A stretch of DNA of 64,000 nt from Diphasiastrum complanatum (taxonomy: Eukaryota > Streptophyta > Lycopodiopsida > Lycopodiales > Lycopodiaceae). The notes beneath the pieces are model-generated. The model was not told the origin of the DNA and ran no database searches. It saw nothing but the letters and a program-made list of their open reading frames with translations. Below are positions 46,818 through 58,595 of the stretch, piece after piece (position 1 is the stretch's first letter; each line of letters starts with the position of its first letter). A program made the position numbers and the translations under genes. Where the stretch lies: assembly GCA_029204225.1 (NCBI GenBank), contig CM055107.1, forward strand, positions 50,013,489 to 50,077,488, in the 5' to 3' direction.

Positions 46818-47865
46818 TTAATTATCTTCAATGGAATTTGCATCTTCACCTTCACCTTCTTCTTCCTCCCCTTGATCCAATGGAACGTTTTCATCATCGG
46901 CCTCTCTGCTTGGTGCGCTTGATGGAAATCCTCTCTACAAAATTCAAAAAATACAAGCATTAGATTAAACACCTTTTAGATGTAGTAATTCTAAAGCACA
47001 AAAACCAATAAAAAACTATTTCTTACCAATGGCAATATCCCTTTTTCTTTCATGTTATGCACCAAAGCCGAGTATCCTTGTTGATACCCGATCTTGTATT
47101 CGGCTTTCGTAAAAGGCCTTCCGAAATCATTAATCTAAAGTCACAAAACCAACATTGATTAGTTAATAAAACAATAACATAAAATAAAAACAATATAAAT
47201 TTACTTAAAATGAAATAAAAAGAAAATTACTTACAAATTGGGCCTGGGTATTGGCTTTGCCGCCCGAACCAAGATGTGATTGCTCCAATAGGGCAATCCT
47301 TGACCGTGTAGCCTCCCTTTGTTGCGCAAACCGATCGGGATTGGGATTTTTTTGTTCCACCTCAACTTTGCGCCAATCTTTTTTGGAAGCCCGATCGGGC
47401 CTCCGCCTTCCTGCTCTAATCATCCTCCTTGCGGCTTGTCGTTTGTGCCTAATATGAGTGAACATATTGGTTAAGGCCCAATTTCTATCAAATTTTTCAT
47501 CTTGATTAAATTCTTTATGCAACATGGCAATGATTCTATCTTTGTTGTCCTCATCTTGACTAGCCCAAGGGTTAAACAAGTCATTTCCAAAGTATTTCAT
47601 GGCAAGCTCTCTAATTCGACAAATTACAACATTGCCTTGTACATTTTTTATAACACTACCATCCTCGTTAACATCATAATAATGGTTGGCAGATTCTTCA
47701 CTTGGTGCATCTTGCGGCACCCTCTCTTGTTTGGATTCTCCTTCGGAAAGGCATAGAAATTTCATTTTATTCCTTTTGGCCGGAGATAATCCTTCACAAA
47801 AGTCTCGAACTCGGTCTCCCGAGCCCCAGATTCTTGCTCCTCCACTTGAGGAGCTTTGTGGCCTT
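46818..47865 (-). CDS. Ptta/En-Spm (Transposase_24-like) transposon protein, three exons preserved
   Basis: Minus-strand gene of the plant transposon Ptta/En-Spm type, found in CACTA-like elements; its exact biochemical role is not established to my knowledge. Exon at 47235-47865 (about 210 codons; acceptor TTGTAG, donor GTAAGT), exon at 47027-47134 (36 codons; donor GTAAGA) and exon at 46818-46934 (38 codons plus TAA). All junctions are canonical and in phase 0, with no stop inside. Order of features: Ser-rich start (SSSSGGARIWGSGDRV), YYDVNEDGSVIKNVQG, a helical HKEFNQDEKF...NWALTNMFTHIRHKR region, RRRPDRASKKDW, FAQQREATRSRIALLEQSHLGSGG, FGRPFTKAEYKIGY, and an acidic tail (DQGEEEEGEGEDANSIEDN). 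The start is unclear: the frame is open upstream to an ATG at 47987, but that stretch is antisense to TNP2. A related ORF is at 55461-55859. Confidence 0.7.
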
Positions 47866-47906
47866 CTACAACCATTTAGGATGGCGTATGATGGTCCACA
47901 TATAAA

Positions 47907-49950
47907 GGCAAGCTCGTGATTATGCAGATCGGCCTCAACGTCATCGTAGCTCTTTTGAATCAAGTTCAAGTGCAGACAACGATGCATCTATGCATGATGA
48001 AAATGAAATCATGGATAATTTAATAGATGATGTATACGATCATCATGATGTGGTGTAATGTATTTTGTCTTGCAAGCAAGTTTTGACTGTACATGTACTA
48101 GGTAGATTCATTTGGTTTTATACATATTATTGTGTAAGATACTCCCAGAAGGAAACGTTATGCTAGAGACAAGATCCGAGGCACGTAAGATGTTAAAGTC
48201 ATTGGGAATGGACTACAAATTGCATCATGCATGTCCAAAGGATTGCATATTGTATCGAGTTGAGTTTCAAGCACTTAGGAGATGTCTGATATGTGACACT
48301 CGTTATAGAGATGATTTACAAGGGACTAATATTCCATGCAAGGTGCTACGACATTTTCAAGTAATTCCACGATTGCATTGCAAGTCCCTTGTAGAGCTTA
48401 TGGATTGGCATGCGAATCATCATTCTTTAGATGAGATAATGAGAGCTCCCTTAAATTCACTCCATGGAAACACATTGACAAACAATATCCAAGTTTTGCA
48501 GGTGATTTGAGAAATGTGCGGTTTGGGCTTACAACGGATGGGGTGAATTCCTTTTCCGTGAAAGCAGGCACATGGTCTACTTGGCCCATGGTTTTGGTGA
48601 ATTATAACATACCACCTTGGTTGAGCATAAAAAAGGGTCATCTAATGTTAGCACTTCTTATTCCTGGAAAACATAAAGTGAAAAGTATGAATGTTTACCT
48701 TGCACCCTTAATTGAGCAATTAGAACTACTTTGGAAAGGGGTCCAATGCTAAGACATCTCATGTCAGCCCAAAAAAGAAATTTTAAGATGCGTGCCATTT
48801 TAACGTGGACAATGCATGACTATCCAGGATTGGGTGATTGTTCAGTAATCATTTCGTGTTATTGTATTGTGGAACATGCCTATTTGTTAATAATTTCATG
48901 TTATTGTACTGTGGAACATGCTTATGTTTATTTGTTTGAATTTATTAGGCTTTACAATTTCTAGACATCATGTGTGTCTCATTTGTGGACCAAATATTGA
49001 TAATCGACACTCATGTCATTTGAAAAAAGTTGTATATGAAAATCATCGAAAATATTTGCCTGAAGATCATCCATTCAGGAATACACAAAAAAGAGGATTT
49101 GGGGGAAGACAAGAGACAAGAAATCCTCCAACAAAAATGTCAATGGCGGATTCGCACAAACTTTGGATTGAATCCGAGACTAAGCCAATAAATGGTATGA
49201 AAAGACTATCTATTTTTCATTGTATACCATATTCGAATAATCTGTTGATCAATCATTTGCTTGATCAAATGCACATATTTAAAAATGTGGCCGAATCAAT
49301 ATGGAAACACATGGCGGGTGATAAAGATAGTATACATGCTCGAGAGGACTTACAACTATCAAAAACAAGAAAAGAGTATTGGCCCAAGTTTGGTGCAGAT
49401 GAAAATAATACCCATGGTATTCCAAGAGCAAGTTGGATTCTTAGTAAAGAAGAGTACAAGTATGTGTGATCAGTTATTTCGGAGATGAGAACACCAACGA
49501 ATTTTGCTCATTCATTGCGAACATCATTTATAGCAGATGGAAAGCTTCATGGTCTATAATCTCATGACTGGTTGAAAATGCTTGAATATATATTTCCAAT
49601 GTGCATTCGTGGTTGTGTAATAGGGCATCTTCATGAGACCATTTACAAACTAGCAACGGTTGTGAGGTATTTATACATCTTTATGTTATTTGTTTGTTTT
49701 TAGATGGATTCATTTGCAATAACAACAAATGACAAAATGAAACATATATTATATACATGATGTAGATGGATATGCAACAAGGAAATTCACGAGCCGGACA
49801 TGCAAAAAAAAACATGAAGACATGCTGGAGGCTGTATGTATGTTTGAGAGGGATTTTCTGACTTCTATTTTAGACATACAAGTGCGTCTATTGGTGCACT
49901 TGGTTCAAGAAGTTAGTATTGCTGGTTCAGTACACTCTAGGTACAGATAT
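47907..49950 (+). pseudogene. CACTA transposase TNP2 with DUF4218, degraded
   Basis: Catalytic-type transposase of a plant CACTA (En/Spm) element, which would cut at the element ends. Order along the plus strand: N-terminal acidic linker (47907-48056, ending NLIDDVYDHHDVV before a stop) and the TNP2 core LPEGNVMLETRSEARKM, KLHHACPKDCILYRVEF and CLICDTRYRDD (48130-48460). After a frameshift come GDLRNVRFGLTTDGVNSF and VNYNIPPWLSIKKGHLM, then after another MRAILTWTMHDYPGLGD. An intron-like gap (about 48835-48942) is followed by HVCLICGPN, HRKYLPEDHPFR, LLDQMHIFKNVAESIW (49265-49310) and RTPTNFAHSLRTSF. A DUF4218-like LTSILDIQVRLLVHLVQEV closes it at about 49870-49950. DUF4216 does not follow. 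It is divergent to the Ptta-like gene, about 40 bases apart. Confidence 0.85.
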
Positions 49951-50494
49951 AAAAATTCATGGCTTTAATCGAGCTTACCAATTTGACTAAGGTTCTCATG
50001 TTTTTTATTTTTTTAATGATAGAACAATTTCGAAGACTAATGTTTGAATTGATATCAAAAATTTAAACTATGCGAATATTAATGAATTTTTTGATCATGG
50101 ACTTTATCTATGCTATTAAGATTTTTTACATCATCCTTATAACATTGGCACTAACACTTTGTCTTTATTGGCCCTCTATATATTGCAATGAGCACATTGA
50201 TCGAATGCATAGCTGATTCAACCAAAGGCTATAAATATATGATTAGATCGAGATTGAAGTTTTGGTGAAAGTACAGCTCCAGCAGCCTCTCACACGTGTG
50301 AGAAGTACATCTGAACTTTACACGCTAATCTGAGCCTCAACATTGTCAAAAATAGCATAGATAATGTAATGTGAAAACTTCCTACTTCCAATGCATGACT
50401 ATGCCTATCAAAAAATGAACAAAGGAGTAGTGATGAAAATCATGTCCAATCTTTAGCAATGCATGTGATAGCATGCACTTTGCCGATTCACCTA
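49951..50494. other. no gene or repeat recognised
   Basis: AT-rich DNA between the TNP2 remnant and the truncated integrase of copia-4. Confidence 0.45.
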
Positions 50495-52182
50495 AGGTTC
50501 CGTTCTTTCATTTGTCAGTTTGATTCTCAACATGCTCTGAATTGTCTGAATTTGATGAAAGCCTCTGATTTCTGTTTAATGAAATAAATAGCTATTTTTT
50601 TGGAGAATTCGTCAATAAAAGTAATGAAATACTTTGCATATAGCAATGAAGGAGTTTGCATAGGTCCACGTATATCTATATGAACAACATCTCACAGACC
50701 TTTTGTTGCATGCCTATGGTTTTATCTAAAAGGAATCCTAGCCTGTTTTCCAAAGATGCAGCTATGACAGACAGGGAGATCAACCTTACCAGAAAGATAG
50801 TCGAGGTCAAGAACCATGGATTGTCGAGACATATTCAAAATAGATGCTTAATTCAAGTGTCCTAAGCGATGATGCCATAGTAATGCTTTATTGACTAGAG
50901 CAGAGGTTTTCAAGACTTGACTAGACTCATAATAACAATGTGCCAATCTATATAAGTAACCACGCCTCTTGCCAAGTGCAAGGATCTTATTACTCCTATC
51001 AATAATTTTGCATTGATCAGATTCGAATTCTACCTTATGACCTAAATTTGTAATTCTACTTACTGAAAACATATTTGTAGAGAGTTTAGGAATATATAAG
51101 GCCTTTAATAGCAGTTTGAATTGATCATGCTGGAATCACAATCTTACAGTACCTTCACCTTCAATAGTGTGAGTACTATTGTCACCGAGATGAACAAATT
51201 TTTTCATACTGCTGTAAGGCATGTAGGAGTTGAAAATCTCACGTTGATTGGTCATGTGTTGAGTTGCTCCAGAATCAAGACACCATGAATCATACAAAAA
51301 TGTGTTTTGGTCTTTGACCATGAATGCACCTTCGTCCACTTCGACCTGGGGAGATGATAAAACTGTGTTTGCTTGTTGATCAGGTTGCTTGGCTGCATTC
51401 TTCGCTTGGAGAATTCAGCAATCATTGATCTCATGGCTATTGCACTTGCAATACATGAAAAACCTCTTCTTCTTTGACTGTGGATTTGATGATTGTACTT
51501 GACTTTGAGTCAACTTTTGATTCGTTGCAGCCTTCTTGGAGATTTTTTTTTTTCTATTGCTTAGAGCCTTTGTTGACATATAGAGCCTGAGAGGAGGAAG
51601 TAGACAAAGTGTCTTGACTTTTCTATTGTCTTCTTGCAGCAACATAGTGATAACTTTAGTAAGAATCAAATCTGAGTGTGTCGATATGATCATCACCTAG
51701 TTCTCATATGTAGAGGACAAGCTTGAAAGCTATGTCATAATTGTGTCTTGATCGTCTATGACTAATCCGACGGCGGCCATTGGTTGCAAGAAATTCTTAA
51801 ACTAGTTGATGTGACTCTGAAGAGAATCACCATTAGACATCTTGAATGAGAAGAATCTCCTTCATAGATGTAACCTAGTAGTTACGTCCCTCACGTCATA
51901 TAGTGAGTTCATGATGTCCCAAACGTCTTTTGATGTTTTAGCTTCAGCTATGTGTCTAATTTCTGTATCTGATATATTGAGGATAATAAGTGCAAAAGCT
52001 TTACCATCCTTCGATTTCCACTCTGAGTCTTCAGTGTCATCTTCAGGTTTTACTTCTGTACTTGTAGCAACATCCAATAACTCATTGGCGATTAAGAAGG
52101 TTTTCATGTTAAATTTTCACAAATGATAATTGGATCCATTCAGCTTGTCTGTAATAAGACCAGCTTTACTTTGAGAATCCAT
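50495..52182 (-). pseudogene. copia-4: gag, protease and partial integrase
   Basis: A different copia family. Gag starts at ATG 52182 (MDSQSKAGLITDKLNGSNYH), a TGA replaces tryptophan, and it continues MKTFLIANELLDVATS and SKDVWDIMNSLYDV (51862-52107). A degenerate knuckle (CKCNSHEINDC, 51415-51460), the protease region WCLDSGATQHMTNQ (51136-51339), the pre-integrase RLGHLN and CHSCIFGKQARIPF follow. Then comes the integrase core start (DIRGPMQTPSLLYAKYF, FIDEFSKK). It ends near 50495 without RT. The first catalytic aspartate of integrase is present. Multiple stops and frameshifts. Confidence 0.85.
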
Positions 52183-52376
52183 CTGGAACTTAGTCTATCG
52201 ATTGTATCGATGACGCTAAGATGTAGTAATGCTAACAAAATGAAATCAATTCTCTGATACTCAAAAGATGAAAGGAACTGAGGAATATGATATCAATTTC
52301 ATATCACGAAACATATCAAGTATTAGAGCTTTCGCTCTAATATAGAAATAGTATTAGGCCCTGAAGAAGAATCAAC

Positions 52377-52388
52377 GCTCTGATACCA
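52377..52388 (-). other. copia-4 primer-binding site
   Basis: On the minus strand, TGGTATCAGAGC, the exact initiator tRNA-Met complement, about 190 bases upstream of the copia-4 gag start. The adjoining sequence to the right (from 52389) is therefore the end of its 5' LTR. Confidence 0.8.
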
Positions 52389-53220
52389 TTGGCATCAGCA
52401 CCTGATTTTGTTTGGTGAATTTTGAAACGTAATGTGGATGAAAAGAGATACATCGCGTAAGCAAGTGATCAGGATTAGAGCATATATAAACCAAAACTTG
52501 CAAAAATAACCTATTGTTTTTTTGAGACTGATGGATAAAAGGTAAAAATTTGCTTACCAAGCACATATCCATCGCATCAAAACTAGACCAATTGTCTTTT
52601 TCCCTTTTGAACTACCAAAACGTACACAAAACACATTTCTTGCTAGTGTGAACCAAGTTGCCTCAAAAAAGAAAGATTTCCCAAGTCCTCCTTATTCATG
52701 TAAAGCAGGAAAAGCTTATCTTATAGATTCATCTTGGCCTTCAACAACATATGTACATCTCCAATCCCATGTCCTCCATCTTATTCAAAAACTAACATTT
52801 CAGGCTTTAAACAACCTCCTTTTTTTTTTCCCGAAATTCACTACAACAAGACGCGTGATTTTGCGCTTTTTTTGAGCATTTTTTAATAAGATAGAATTTA
52901 AAATGAGTCATGGGAGGAGCGGAAAGCTCGATCGTTGAGTTCGTCATTTGGCCTCAATATAAGCCTTGTAAATTTTAACATATTTTTCAAAGATTTATAG
53001 GGAGGGTTATAGGAAGGGTTATACAGAGGGTTATAGAGAGGGTTAGTAAAGGGAGGGTCAAGCAGGCCAAGAGGAACTCCTAAATACTTTGTTCATCGAG
53101 GGTAATACCGTGACTGATGGAAAAAAGGCCCCTTCGGTATAAACCATGGTATAAAACATAATGGAAATGCATCTCACTTTTGCTCATTAGTGTAGGACAG
53201 TTGTTTGATAATGGATTGGA
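52389..53220. repeat. composite duplicated segment D2
   Basis: Direct copy of D1 (30725-31559). The left end is the copia-4 5' LTR (LTR extent not resolved). It then holds a CACTA-type terminus at 52839-52853, a GGTTATAGAGAG minisatellite at 52995-53047, and from about 53100 the sequence that continues into copia-3 coding DNA. In D1 that copia coding continuation is lost. Confidence 0.85.
52839..52853 (+). other. CACTA-type terminal sequence (D2)
   Basis: CACTACAACAAGACG, identical to the D1 copy. No matching opposite end seen. Confidence 0.5.
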
Positions 53221-55400
53221 TGTCAAATTTTATATTGACAAGTGTGTAATCTCAAGGGAGAGTAAAATGATAGGTAGAGGATCTAGAGTTGGAAAGTTGT
53301 ACAAGCTAGATTCTAGGGAGAGTGCTAACATTTCTGATGTTGCTTATGAGACCAAGGTTCATCAGGAGGACCTATGACATAAGAGATTGGGATATCTCAA
53401 TTTCAAGGCTATGCAATCTATGGTCAAGGAAGGAAAAGTAGTTGGACTACCAAAGACACTTTCAAAGGAACTTCAACCTTGTGAAGCTTGTGTTTTGGCA
53501 AAATCACATAGGAGACCTTTTCTAAGGTCCAACATCAAAACTCCACATCCATTTGAACTCGTGCACTCTGATGTTCATGTCTCTTCAAGCAAGGGCAAAG
53601 GAGGAGCGAATTGCTTTGTTTCTTTCATACATGATTACACAAGATATTCTTGGATCTACATGCTATCTTCTAAAGCCATGGTTTATGATGTCTTTCTTAC
53701 TTTCAAAGCTTATGTATAAAAGTAGTTTTATTTCAAGTTAAAAGCTTTGAGAAGTGATAGTGGAGGTGAATATACCTCTATTGTGAGCAAGAGGGAATAC
53801 AGAGATAATTTTCTTGTTCTTATACTCCTCAAAAAAATGGAGTTGCTGAAAGAAAAAATAGACCATTATGTGAATGTGCAAAAGCCATTAGGCTAGAAGC
53901 ATCTCTACCTACAGAATTTTGGGGAGAAGTAGTTGCATGTGCAAATTATGTTTGTATTAGGCTTCCTAATCTTGCTGTAGAAGGAAGAACACCATTTGAG
54001 ATGTTGTACAAGAGAAAACCTAACGTAGATCATCTTAGGATCTTTGGCTATTTATGCCTTGTGCATGTTCCTTTGGAGACTAGGAAAAAGGATGATCCTA
54101 GTGCTATTAAAGGTATTTTTGTTTGATATGCATCTTCTAAGAAAGCGTATAAAGTTTATGTTCCATCTACTAACAAGAATGTTGTAAGTAGAAATGTGAT
54201 CTTTCATGAAGATAAAAAATTTAACTTGGATGAAGCAAAGATCAAGGAGTCTCATGCAAGATCTACAATCATCAATCTTAATATTGTTCAAGAAGTGGTG
54301 GGGCCGAGGCTTGAGGTGGAGCAACTTCAAACACCTACACCAAGAAGAGAAAGATCTGAGCCAAGAAGGCTCACTTATGATGAGGGAGGAAGGCAAGTGG
54401 AAGGTGAAACTTCCTATCATGCATTCTTCATATCAGATGAACAGCCTAAAGATGTCCAAGAAGCACTTCAATCCAAGAAATGGGTTGAAGCAATGACCCT
54501 CGAGTTTGAAGCCTTGATGTCAAACCACACATGTGAGTTTGTGGAGCAAGCTAACAACATGCATGTCATTGGATGTAAGTGGGTATTCAGGATCAAGTAC
54601 AACAATGATGGATCCATCAGCAAATTCAAAGCAAGACTTTCTGCCAAAGGTTACTCTCGAATCAAAGGTCTTGACTATGAAGACACTTTTGCACCTATTG
54701 CAAAAATGGTAACTATAAGAATTCTCGTTTCTCTTGCATGTTATCGAAATTGGAGGATGTTTCAACTTGATGTTTCTAATGCCTTTCTCAATGGTTACCT
54801 TGAGGAGGAGATCTACATGGGGCAACCACCTGGATTTGTGATAGTTGGTGAAGAATCAAAAGTTTGTCTTTTGTTTAAAAGTCTCTATGACCTAAAACAA
54901 GCACCAAGGTCTTGGTATGCAACGCTCAACTCCTTTCTCATATCACTCGGATTTCATGTTAGTGAATATGACCCTTCATTGTACATTAAGTTTGTAAATA
55001 ACTTTGTAGTTATTCTTCTCATCTATGTAGATGATATCATTCTTAGTGGAAATAATGAGGAGCTAGTTGAAGAAACTAAGTATGCACTTGGTAGTGGATT
55101 TAAGATGTAAGATCTAGGAGTTCTTCACTACATTTTAGGCCTAGAAATTGACTTTTGGAAAGATCATGCTTTCATAAGTCAAAGTAGATATGCACTTTCC
55201 ATGCTTAAGAAATTTCAAATGGAAAACTATAAAGGCATAGATACACCAATGGAGCACATTGTAAAAGTTCCTATGAAAGATCCTTTGAGGACATCACTCT
55301 TTATAGGAGTATTATTGGCTCACTTATATGGTTAACTGTGACAAGTTATGATCTAAGCTTTAGTGTGCATAAGTTAAGCCAACACATGCATTCTTTTTTT
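53176..55400 (+). pseudogene. copia-3: integrase and reverse transcriptase, truncated
   Basis: A third copia family. It begins at LLLISVGQLFDNGLDVKF (pre-integrase), then after a TGA HKRLGYLNF and CEACVLAKSHRRPF (HHCC). The integrase core has D in ELVHSDVHVSS, D in LRSDSGGEY (after a TAA at 53717-53719) and E in NGVAERKN. HLRIFGYLCLVHVP and a TGA in GIFV lead to a 304-codon open RT frame (54196-55110) with GCKWVFRIKYNNDGS, QLDVSNAFLNG, SLYDLKQAPRSWY and an intact YVDD box (IYVDDIILSGNNEE). A TAA ends that frame. Residual YDLSFSVHKLSQHM marks the RNase H start, after which copia homology stops. No LTRs identified. Confidence 0.88.
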
Positions 55401-55460
55401 CTTCATTTCAATATATTAGGGTTTATTGTAATGGTTTGTATGTTTATGAATGTAGAAAAC

Positions 55461-55859
55461 ATGTCGGGATCTAGCACTGGTGTGAGCTCAGGAGACTATG
55501 TCTCAAATTTCTATGTATCGTTATCTTCTGAGCAAAAAGCACAATTGCAAAGCTTGCTTAGTCAAGATGAGGGTGGTCTCTCACAAGCAACTGCGGCTCC
55601 CGCACCTACCAAAGAGTCATCCACGTATCCGTATTACAACGTGAATCCTCAAGGTAACATAATTGCCAACCGCAAAGGTTGGGTGGTTATGGACCACCTA
55701 CATTCTTTATGCCAATGCCATTTTGGCGACAGATTGTTCATGAAATGGTCCAACCAATTGGCCGATTTAAAACGGCAGGTTGTTGGTAGCCTTCATGAAG
55801 AATTCTCACAAGATGATTATAATAATCACATATGTCACAAGAGACTTAAAAGGATATAA
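55461..55859 (+). pseudogene. second Ptta-like ORF, joined to copia-3
   Basis: From ATG 55461: MSGSSTGVSSGDYVSNFYV, then PYYNVNPQGNIIANRKGW, FGDRLFMKWSNQLADLKRQ, HEEFSQDDYNNHICHKR and a stop. It aligns by eye with the 47.2-47.9 kb protein (YYDVNEDGSVIKN, HKEFNQDEKF, HIRHKR) but lacks about ten residues before HICHKR and everything after. The frame is open upstream to 55338 through copia-3 RNase H sequence, giving a 173-codon chimera. Truncated, with no downstream exons seen. Confidence 0.65.
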
Positions 55860-55879
55860 TGCATGCTTGATTCCACATG

Positions 55880-56240
55880 TTCTAGCTTCTTCTTCTTCTT
55901 ATTCCGCTCTCACATGCTTGAATGAACAAATATGACAAGTGATAATATATTCTGATAATTTCTTAATCAATATAATTTTATTGTTTCTAGTAGTGTCTTG
56001 TTTTGCATGATATATACAAAATGTCTTCCATTTATCGGATGAAAAATCGATTGACTTTTATGAGATGTGTCTGAAGAGAGTATCTAAAATCACCTATATT
56101 GAAAAGCTAATAACTTAGATATTGATCATCATTATTGCGAACAATGATCATGACTATTGTGAATACTAGTCGTGAGAATTTTGAGCACTGGTTGTGATTA
56201 TTGTGAATATTGATCATGAAAATTTTAAAATTTCTAAATC
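55880..56240. repeat. dispersed inverted repeat, partner of 43905-44217
   Basis: Reverse complement of 43905-44217. At 56100-56215 a local reiteration of TGATCATGA and TATTGTGAATA-type words is present. Confidence 0.75.
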
Positions 56241-56469
56241 ACGGACATATTTTGTGGTCAAAGTATGAAACCCATGAAATGAAATGAACATCATCTCTTT
56301 GTTGGCAAAATCATTTGATACACAATTCTTAGTCATTTTAAATCCCAATATGCAATCATAGTTCTTCAATTATCAGAACTGTAACTACTTTTGTGGTGGT
56401 GATTGTTATATAAGCTCTTGCAACCTTTTAACCATTATGGCATGACCTTTGATATATAATACCACAACG

Positions 56470-57190
56470 TTTTTGTTTTATTTTGATTGTGATGTATGTT
56501 GATGATTTGAATTTGAAAGCATATAATCAAAGATTTGCTAAATGTAGTGAAAACAGATCTATGTAATTAGTTTGATATCATAGACTTGACCTTATTTACT
56601 ACTGCTTGCAAGTTGAAATATGGCTAAAGGAGCAAGGTATTGGACTTACGTAGACTACACGTGTCCATAAATTGCTCAATCTGTTCCATATGGAGGCATG
56701 CAAGCAAATGAATACACCTATAAAGGTTCATGTTAAATTGCCTATGTTGGATTTTTACATCCCTTGTGGATATCACTTTGTACATCAATTAATAGTACAC
56801 ATTAGCTTTTTTTTCGGTTGGTGTGTCAACTCACGATGTCTTCTTCTCAAGATTATCGAAAGACAACAAAGTAAAATTTGAGGTATGTCAAGAATACATC
56901 TCAACGGTTCATTGTATGTTAGTGAAAATAAGTAGCGCAAGTTCAACCACTATTATTGACTAGGAAAGCAACATGACTATCAAAGGTATATGTTCCATGT
57001 AGGAAATGAGAATCTCATATTTTCTGATAGTAAGCATAACATAGTGGTGTGGCCCCTTTTAGAATTTGAGAACAAGGTCCTCATCAACACAACTTGGTGA
57101 AGCAATATGGTTGAGAAAAATCCTAGGAGAGAATAAGATTTAGCAAGAAAAAGATAGAGAAAGAGACCACATCTCTATAATCAGGTTCCA
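56470..57190 (+). pseudogene. copia-5: RT and RNase H remnant
   Basis: RT catalytic box VMYVDDLNLKAYN at about 56485-56525, then YYCLQVEIWLKEQGIGLT, LLNLFHMEACKQMNTP and, after losses, an RNase H start (YHFVHQL, ISFFGW) and GEAIWLRKILGE at about 57100-57145. Many stops. The part from about 56640 on recurs in both large arms (18590, 61860), so this copy keeps more of the 5' side. Confidence 0.7.
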
Positions 57191-58319
57191 ACTAGGACTC
57201 GATCTACTAGACGCCTATTTTTGTATCACCTTCTTTATGAGAAGACATTGACTGCCAACTTTTGTATTATAAACATCTAGTTTTCGAGGTTTTCATAGTT
57301 ACCAAGGCCATGTTGTTGCAACACGTGTCATGTAAATACTAACCCATGTACAAGTTTTCCCAAAAATATGTACATGTCTTTTTAGGTTTGAATATAACAC
57401 TTCCAATTCTTCATTTTGGTTACTCTCAAGCTCTGACTGATTTATATGGGCACAACTCTTAAGAGATTGTAGTTTATCATAGGCCTATTTACAAATTATG
57501 AAAATGAGTGCCATCATAATTTTTCAAGGATGCAATTTGGATTGCTGATGTATGGGATGATATTATGGTCACTTTCAGAAAGCAACACCAGTTCACTCCC
57601 AAGGAAAATAAATTTAGAAACTGCACATAAAAAACACCAGCACCAAATACTTTGATGAATCAGATGTGGTAGCTTCAAAGTAAATGTCTATATGATAGAG
57701 ATATAATAGCTTGTGAGGATGGCAAGCCTGAGTTGCCAAAATACCATCATAAATCCTTTGCTCTAAGTAGTATAAGGAAGGGTGGGTGGTTGATGAATCA
57801 CACTAACTATGAGTAAATAATTATATTGAGAATAATTGAGAGATGATAGTTCTTGGATAGGTTAGTGGATGGCTTTACTATTTATCAACAGCAATATAGA
57901 GGCAACTAGTGTGAATCTCAAGGCAATTAGGATGTTCTTTCAGTAAATTTTGCAGATGTCACTACCTAATTGTAGATTTACTCCAATACATTCCGATAAT
58001 CACCTCTAAAGAATTTTTATCACAATTATGTCGGTTTATGTAGAAATCTACCGTTAAGCGGTCTCTAATGAAAGAGGAGTATAAATGTGCATATTCCAAC
58101 AACATGCAATCATTACTCGAATTATTGGAGAGAGAAAGGAGTGAGAATTGATTGAAATGAATATTTTGAGGTATATATGGCATCAAAATATATTTTAACT
58201 TCACTACATTCATGTGGTTTGACTTTCACTCTCATCACATTTCTAAAATAACTGACTCATCTTTCATTGGTTCAATGCAGGTATTGTAGTCCCAACACAA
58301 GAAAAATAAGACATGTTCC
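57191..58319. other. copia-5 flank, then unassigned DNA
   Basis: 57191-57690 matches 19150-19650 in the left arm and its mirror in the right arm. 57690-58319 shows no frame or repeat that I recognise. Confidence 0.5.
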
Positions 58320-58595
58320 TCTATAGGAAAAAAAAGAAGTTTCTTTAAATTTAAAATGAACTAATATAGGGAATTTGCATACTAGGAAAAGTGGTTATTT
58401 TCCTAGAAAGGAAATCTAGAAAAAATGCATACATTTTACCTATATAGGGAAATCATCTAGGCAAAATTCCCTAGATGATTATCCCTATATAGGAAAAAAG
58501 TTTGTGCCACTTTTCCTAGTATGGAAATTCCCTAGTTCATTTCAATCCAGGGAAATTTATAGCAAAACTTTTAGGAAAAAATCCCTATATAAATT
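58320..58595. repeat. foldback (MITE-like) palindrome
   Basis: Two arms of roughly 120-130 bases in inverted orientation around a short centre near 58465. The innermost part pairs CCTATATAGGGAAATCATC with its complement on the other side, and outer parts pair through CATACTAGGAAAAGTGG and AAATGAACTA. Only one half is present at the end of the left arm. Confidence 0.75.

Noticed and set aside
47866-47987. ATG at 47987 as the start of the Ptta-like protein
   Set aside because: The stretch is the antisense of the TNP2 N-terminal linker, and a splice acceptor-like TTGTAG precedes the family-like sequence at 47865. I therefore left the start open.
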